In this document: piece after piece, positions 60,178 to 64,000 of the stretch
Position numbering within the stretch: the first letter of the stretch is position 1
How the letters are laid out: every line of letters starts with the position of its first letter
Source: Pelodera strongyloides
Lineage: Eukaryota; Nematoda; Chromadorea; Rhabditida; Rhabditidae
Direction: 5' to 3'
NCBI GenBank assembly: GCA_036852015.1
Contig: JAANDG010000275.1
Span: 120,731 to 184,730 of the forward strand
DNA: 64,000 nt
The notes under the pieces: model-generated
Seen by the model: only the letters and a program-made list of their open reading frames with translations
What the model was told of the DNA's origin: nothing
The model's database searches: none
Translations under genes and position numbers: made by a program

Positions 60178-60617
60178 TTTAAAGGGAGAGGCCCACGAGA
60201 AAAAAGTTTTCCTCAATTTACTTGCACATAATGTCCGGAATTTCAGAAAGGTTACTGTGAAAACCGCACTTCTTTGCACCTATAACTCACAGAGTTATTC
60301 CCCGGCAAACAGTTCGGCCAGGTACCGTAGCCATCAACGTCAAAATACGTTTATACGGTTTATATCCGTCCCTTAGCATTCTTTCTCTACATAATAATTT
60401 TAAAGAATGAAGACTTCCTACGATTGTAAGAACGTTTCCAAGACTGTAATGCCCTGAAAGCGCAGAAATTGCTTCTGACTACGGTACCTGGCCGAACTGT
60501 TTGCCGGGGAATAACTCTATGAGTTCTAGGCTTCAAGCAATGCGGTTTTCACAATAATATTTCTGAAATTCCGGACATTCTTTACAAATAAATTGAGGAA
60601 CACTTTTTTCTCGTGTG
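60178..60617. repeat. TTTAAAGGGA long-arm hairpin element inserted in satellite
   Basis: Same family as 36351-36808. The left terminus is complete (TTTTAAAGGGAGAGGCCCAC); the right one stops at TTTTTCTCGTG, losing the last 17 or so bases. Satellite sequence lies on both sides. Confidence 0.88.
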
Positions 60618-60690
60618 TTGCAAAGGATAAATCGGAATCGTGGCAGCCGGAGAAGGCGGGAAGGCCACTGCGAAGCGGGCCAAAGTAATC
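60611..60690. repeat. Satellite fragment to the right of the inserted hairpin element
   Basis: TGTTGCAAAGGATAAATCGGAATCGTGG through GCGAAGCGGGCCAAAGTAATCATGAGG continues the satellite after the element 60178-60617. A short echo (GGATCCGGGCCAAAGTAACA) follows at 60841. Confidence 0.8.
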
Positions 60691-61079
60691 ATGAGGTTCA
60701 TGCGAACTTTTTTAGTGTTGTTGGGCGTTTTAGATAGGAATCGGACTATCAGGGTAGTCAGGAAAAACGAGAACAGGGTTTCAGCGTTCACATTACGATT
60801 ACTGAGCATAACTCGTGAACGGAGAAATTGGTTAACGCGAGGATCCGGGCCAAAGTAACACTGAGTAGTCTCGGGCGCATTATTTTAGTAACAAACTGGG
60901 ATATTGAGGACAGCGAGTGAACGGTGATGTAATCTCATAAGGAGGCAGTGCATGTTTCAATTGTTCTGCGAGGAGGAGCGGGCGAAGGCCGCGACGACCC
61001 GAGCCCAGGAGCCTTCTTGTTGTTTTTGGTCTCAAATCTCTCCATCATCGTAGAATTTTGTTCGATCTGAGGTTATAAT

Positions 61080-61480
61080 GTAATGAAAGAAATGTTGCTT
61101 TAAATTTGGATTCACTAGTAGATCGAAGAAAGAGTGCTGATGCTAAAATGCTCCGGAAAATATTGGCCGGTAAGTGTGGAACACACTTACAAAAAATGTA
61201 CAAGTTTCGAGTGTCTATCACACGTAGAGGTAGATCAAAGGTCATTATTTCCAGAGTAATTAAAATGGTACGCAGACACTCATTCGTACATCGAACCTCG
61301 TTAATGATTGAGAGCAATCCGACAATATTTTCCCATTCGTAGCCTTCAGTTTTGATCTCCTGTATATTGTTGTACTTCTTTTTTTTGTTCGCTTTGCATG
61401 TCTTTGTGTATTTTATCGACAAACTGTGCGTGTACATTTCTGTGTGCGTAATAAATATTATTATTATTATATTAATGCAC
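61080..61480 (+). mobile_element. Non-LTR retrotransposon 3' fragment (C-terminal ORF2-like, 3' UTR with ATT repeat)
   Basis: The + strand reading at about 61100-61342 (LDSLVDRRKSADAKMLRKIL, then FVHRTSLMIESNPTIF) has the layout of the region after the reverse transcriptase in CR1/L2-like LINEs. It is followed by a T-rich 3' UTR ending AATAAATATTATTATTATTA. Family is inferred from motif layout only; no RT catalytic motif is present. Confidence 0.55.
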
Positions 61481-61894
61481 ATCCGGTGTTGGCCAACATG
61501 TTTCAGGTAAATCACAGACCACGTCGAAATGGTAACTCTATTCAGGATTCTGTTAAACTTACCCAGTCTCTGTTCTCGTTTAAGCACAGGGCCACTCGTT
61601 TGTGGAACCTACTTCCTGATAGTATTGTCTTTTCGAGTTCTGTTGATTCTTTCAAACCCGCATTGACGCGCTTGATTTAATCGAGCTTTATGAAGTAGCA
61701 AATAGAAATATTCACCCTTAGTTATTCACATGTACCTCCATTCCATTGTTGTACATAGTTTTTTTTCTCGCTTGTTATATGCGCTTTATTACTGTCGTTG
61801 TTATTTTTGTTGTCGTTGTTGTTATATTATTGTTGTCATTTTTTTTGTCTTCCGCTTTACTTCGGTGTACACTGAATAAAGTATTCATATATAC
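61481..61894 (+). mobile_element. Non-LTR retrotransposon 3' fragment, frameshifted
   Basis: Reads SFKHRATRLWNLLPDSIVFS, the F.hR...LWN.LP signature near the C terminus of LINE reverse transcriptases. One A is missing near 61650 relative to 53353-53598, so the frame ends early at LTRLI. The 3' UTR and the AATAAAGTATTCATATAT end match the 53-kb copy. It lies directly after another LINE tail. Confidence 0.75.
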
Positions 61895-62758
61895 ATTCGA
61901 GGGAGTCTCATAATTGTTGTTTTGCATTTGTCTACCGTATCCGAAGCTGGCGAGAAAATTTGAAACTACCGCGCTTCAAAAAGGGCGGGGTTTCGTAAAT
62001 GTTCGCGGCCATGACAAGGAAAATTTTTTAGCAGTGCGTTCTTTTTGGCTGTTTTTCAGTGTGCGTCGTTGGCGTCGTTTCCTGATTTTTTGCGAATATT
62101 AGGTCTATCGTTTTGCTCTTTTTTGCATCTAAATGTAAATTTTAAAATTTTAACTTTTAATTATCGATTTATCGATTTTTCACCGATTTCGGCATTTCGA
62201 TTTTTTTGCCTTATGGGGTTTCCATGTATGCGATTCGCACCTGCGAAAATGTCAAACCGCTGTCCATGTTCAAGTCATTTTACATGCGTGTCAACTATCT
62301 ACCGTAACCCATGCGAATCACACGTTTGACATGGTCCTGCAGCGAAAGTGTATCAGATCCATACTATTTGAAATAAATCCGTACTATTTTGAAATAGATC
62401 CATACTACTAGGCTGGGAAACTGAAGGGTTAAGTACACTACTTGGGTAAACTGAACCCGTAAACAAACCCCATAAGTGTTCAGTGGAAGTGTTACGTAAC
62501 ACCTAGGTAAACTCAACGGTTAAGTTGAATAGTGCATTTTTCCTCCGCAGCGTGCATTTTTTTTTCAAGTTTTTTTTTGGACTTTGCAGTTTAAACTTCG
62601 TGTTTTCCCAGTGAATTACTATATATTTTACTAGTTAAGCATTGATGTGTTGCCTTTGTGGTGTAACTCTCTTTATCTATTCATGTTATTATTGAAATAT
62701 GGTCTGTATTGTTCATGTTATTCGAATTATTCTGCTTTTGGTTTATTTTATAGAACGC

Positions 62759-63180
62759 GCTGCATCGAGTACGTGGGTGGGACGAGGAGGATCACTGTCC
62801 TGAATCGGCATGGAGTGTTGCTTCTCGATACGAACATCGCCGAATGTAGCCTTTTCCACTGTGGTATGTTTTACTTACACACCATCTTCTCAATCCTCAA
62901 ATGAGCAGTGAATTTCGTTAATTTCATCTTGTCTAGATATGTACGCGTTCCTATTCTCTTTTAGATGTGATGCTTCTTGTGCCTTCTGCGTCCCCTCTTC
63001 CCCTGCGTGTTCATCAGCTGTACATAACTGCGAAGATCTTGAAAGGTCTGACTGGAATCTGACGGATGTTCTGCAGTGGCGCTGCTCTGATGCAGAGTGT
63101 GAATGGAGATGGAGATTAGAAAGATTGTCTTTTGCTTTCAATAGATTTGTTGGTTTTGTAGACAGCGCATTTTGTCTTGT
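62759..63180 (+). other. Two possible exons of unknown type
   Basis: Exon-like 62759-62862 follows TTTTATAG and precedes GTATGT. It reads TRCIEYVGGTRRITVLNRHG then VLLLDTNIAECSLFHC. A second block follows CTCTTTTAG at 62965. Joined in phase it reads DVMLLVPSASPLPLRVHQLY and stops 19 codons later; in another frame it is Cys-rich. I do not recognise a family. It sits inside the inverted-repeat segment 62328-64000. Confidence 0.25.
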
Positions 63181-63544
63181 CCTACTTTTCGAAGAGTGAC
63201 GCCTGGCCTGTATGCCTTTACTTTGTTAGATCGTTATTGTATGAGATGTACCGAATATAGTTTTCCTCTAAAATTGTTTATTGCTCCAGCTTCTGCCTAC
63301 TTATCGTATCCGTTAGGTTCTATCCAGAAATGCCAGTTTTTTCATTGATCGTTAACGATTATTTAAAATACATATCTGAACGACTATTTCTAACAGCTGT
63401 ATTTTGTATCTTGTGTAATTTTATGCTTGAAGCGTGCCTTTCCTCTTCATACACGATTTTATGTTTTATATTTTGCTATGTTTGAGTTGTGTTTATTGAC
63501 ACTTTATAGAATAGTTTATTTAACGTACATGCACCTACCGTAAA

Positions 63545-63640
63545 GCCTTATAATATATTATTAACACACTTTATGTGTGTTAATAATATATTATAACACA
63601 CTTTATGTGTGTTAATAATATGTTAATAAGTATTTATATA
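63545..63640. repeat. Tandem palindromes (TTAACACACTTTATGTGTGTTAA type)
   Basis: AACACACTTTATGTGTGTTAAT occurs twice as direct copies 33 bp apart. Each is itself a hairpin and is flanked by palindromic TAATATATTA, then TAAGTATTTATATACTTA. The whole can fold in several ways. Confidence 0.85.
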
Positions 63641-64000
63641 CTTATTCTTTATGTTCATCTTGTATTTCGTTTTGGCTGGTTTTCGTTGCTTTTATTATAA
63701 TAAAATTATTTAAGGCAAATTTCTCGTTATTTTTAGTGTGCTCTAATTTTTGGATAGGTTACCGTATTTTAGTAGTTGCGACACTATTTGGTGCTACCTA
63801 CCCGCAGAAATTTTCCCGAAGGTGCGCTCTAAAACACAAACGCGGTACCGTAGTCGGGGCACTTAAGGGTTAAACTTACCACTTCAGCTGAAGGGTTAAG
63901 TTTAACAATAAACGAACCCTTCGGCGGAAGTGGTAAGATTAACCCCTCAGTAACCCTATCAGAGTAGATCCAAACTCGCTGCGGGACCATGTCATTTACA

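Larger units (their letters stand above)
62328..64000. mobile_element. Inverted-repeat-bounded segment cut by the right edge
   Basis: Left GACATGGTCCTGCAGCG (62328) is matched inversely by CGCTGCGGGACCATGTC (ending about 63995). Inside each end there is a GAAGGGTTAAGT-rich block (62405-62530; 63850-63955). The enclosed 1.3 kb contains two candidate exons (62759 and 62965). It looks like a DNA element with TIRs and captured or own coding sequence, but its true outer end lies outside the window. Confidence 0.5.

Noticed and set aside
61045..61587. 180-aa open frame on the minus strand
   Set aside because: It is antisense to two LINE tails whose + strand readings show LINE C-terminal signatures, and it is rich in low-complexity isoleucine runs from an ATT repeat.

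Overview
This is a eukaryotic, AT-rich, repeat-rich window, most likely from a nematode and probably a rhabditid. The signs are short TTAGGC-type interstitial telomere arrays (seen as GCCTAA on the + strand near 12507-12541 and 23537-23572), acceptor sites of the TTTTCAG/TTTTAG type, a splice acceptor placed directly against a start codon (as in SL trans-splicing), and GCGCGCGAAGCGCGC-type arrays. The species cannot be named from the sequence.

Three protein-coding genes are supported, all on the minus strand, all many-exon, and all assembled here exon by exon with consistent reading phase. (1) 120-5317: the cytoplasmic N-terminal part of an SLC4-family bicarbonate transporter. It runs off the left edge and its 5' end was not found. 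(2) 26887-35452: a complete 18-exon macoilin gene (maco-1), 821 aa, with N-terminal membrane segments and C-terminal coiled coils. (3) 46256-50771: a complete 13-exon ARFGAP1 gene, 426 aa, with the zinc finger, arginine finger, two ALPS-like segments and an acidic, Trp-rich tail. The genes are unrelated in pathway, and the 11-21 kb gaps argue against an operon.

Between and inside the genes the DNA is dominated by small non-autonomous mobile elements. There are at least six families of long-arm hairpin elements (MITE/foldback type), several nested in one another or sitting in introns; tRNA-derived SINE heads; 3' ends of non-LTR retrotransposons (53353-53598, 61080-61894); GA/CT microsatellites; tandem duplications; a 105-118 bp satellite (58190-60690) broken by a hairpin element; and a 26-nt poly-C tract.

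Layout: 1-5.3 kb SLC4 gene; 5.3-26.3 kb intergenic, hairpin elements and microsatellites; 26.3-35.5 kb macoilin, with a hairpin element in its presumed 3' UTR; 35.5-46 kb intergenic; 46-50.8 kb ARFGAP1; 50.8-64 kb repeat-rich, with a 3.2 kb TIR element carrying a SINE in one arm, the satellite, LINE tails, and a second inverted-repeat-bounded segment cut by the right edge. I see no encoded defence, metabolic or other new gene system. The interesting material is structural: the nested elements, shared termini across families, and inverted repeats placed where they should form dsRNA in transcripts.
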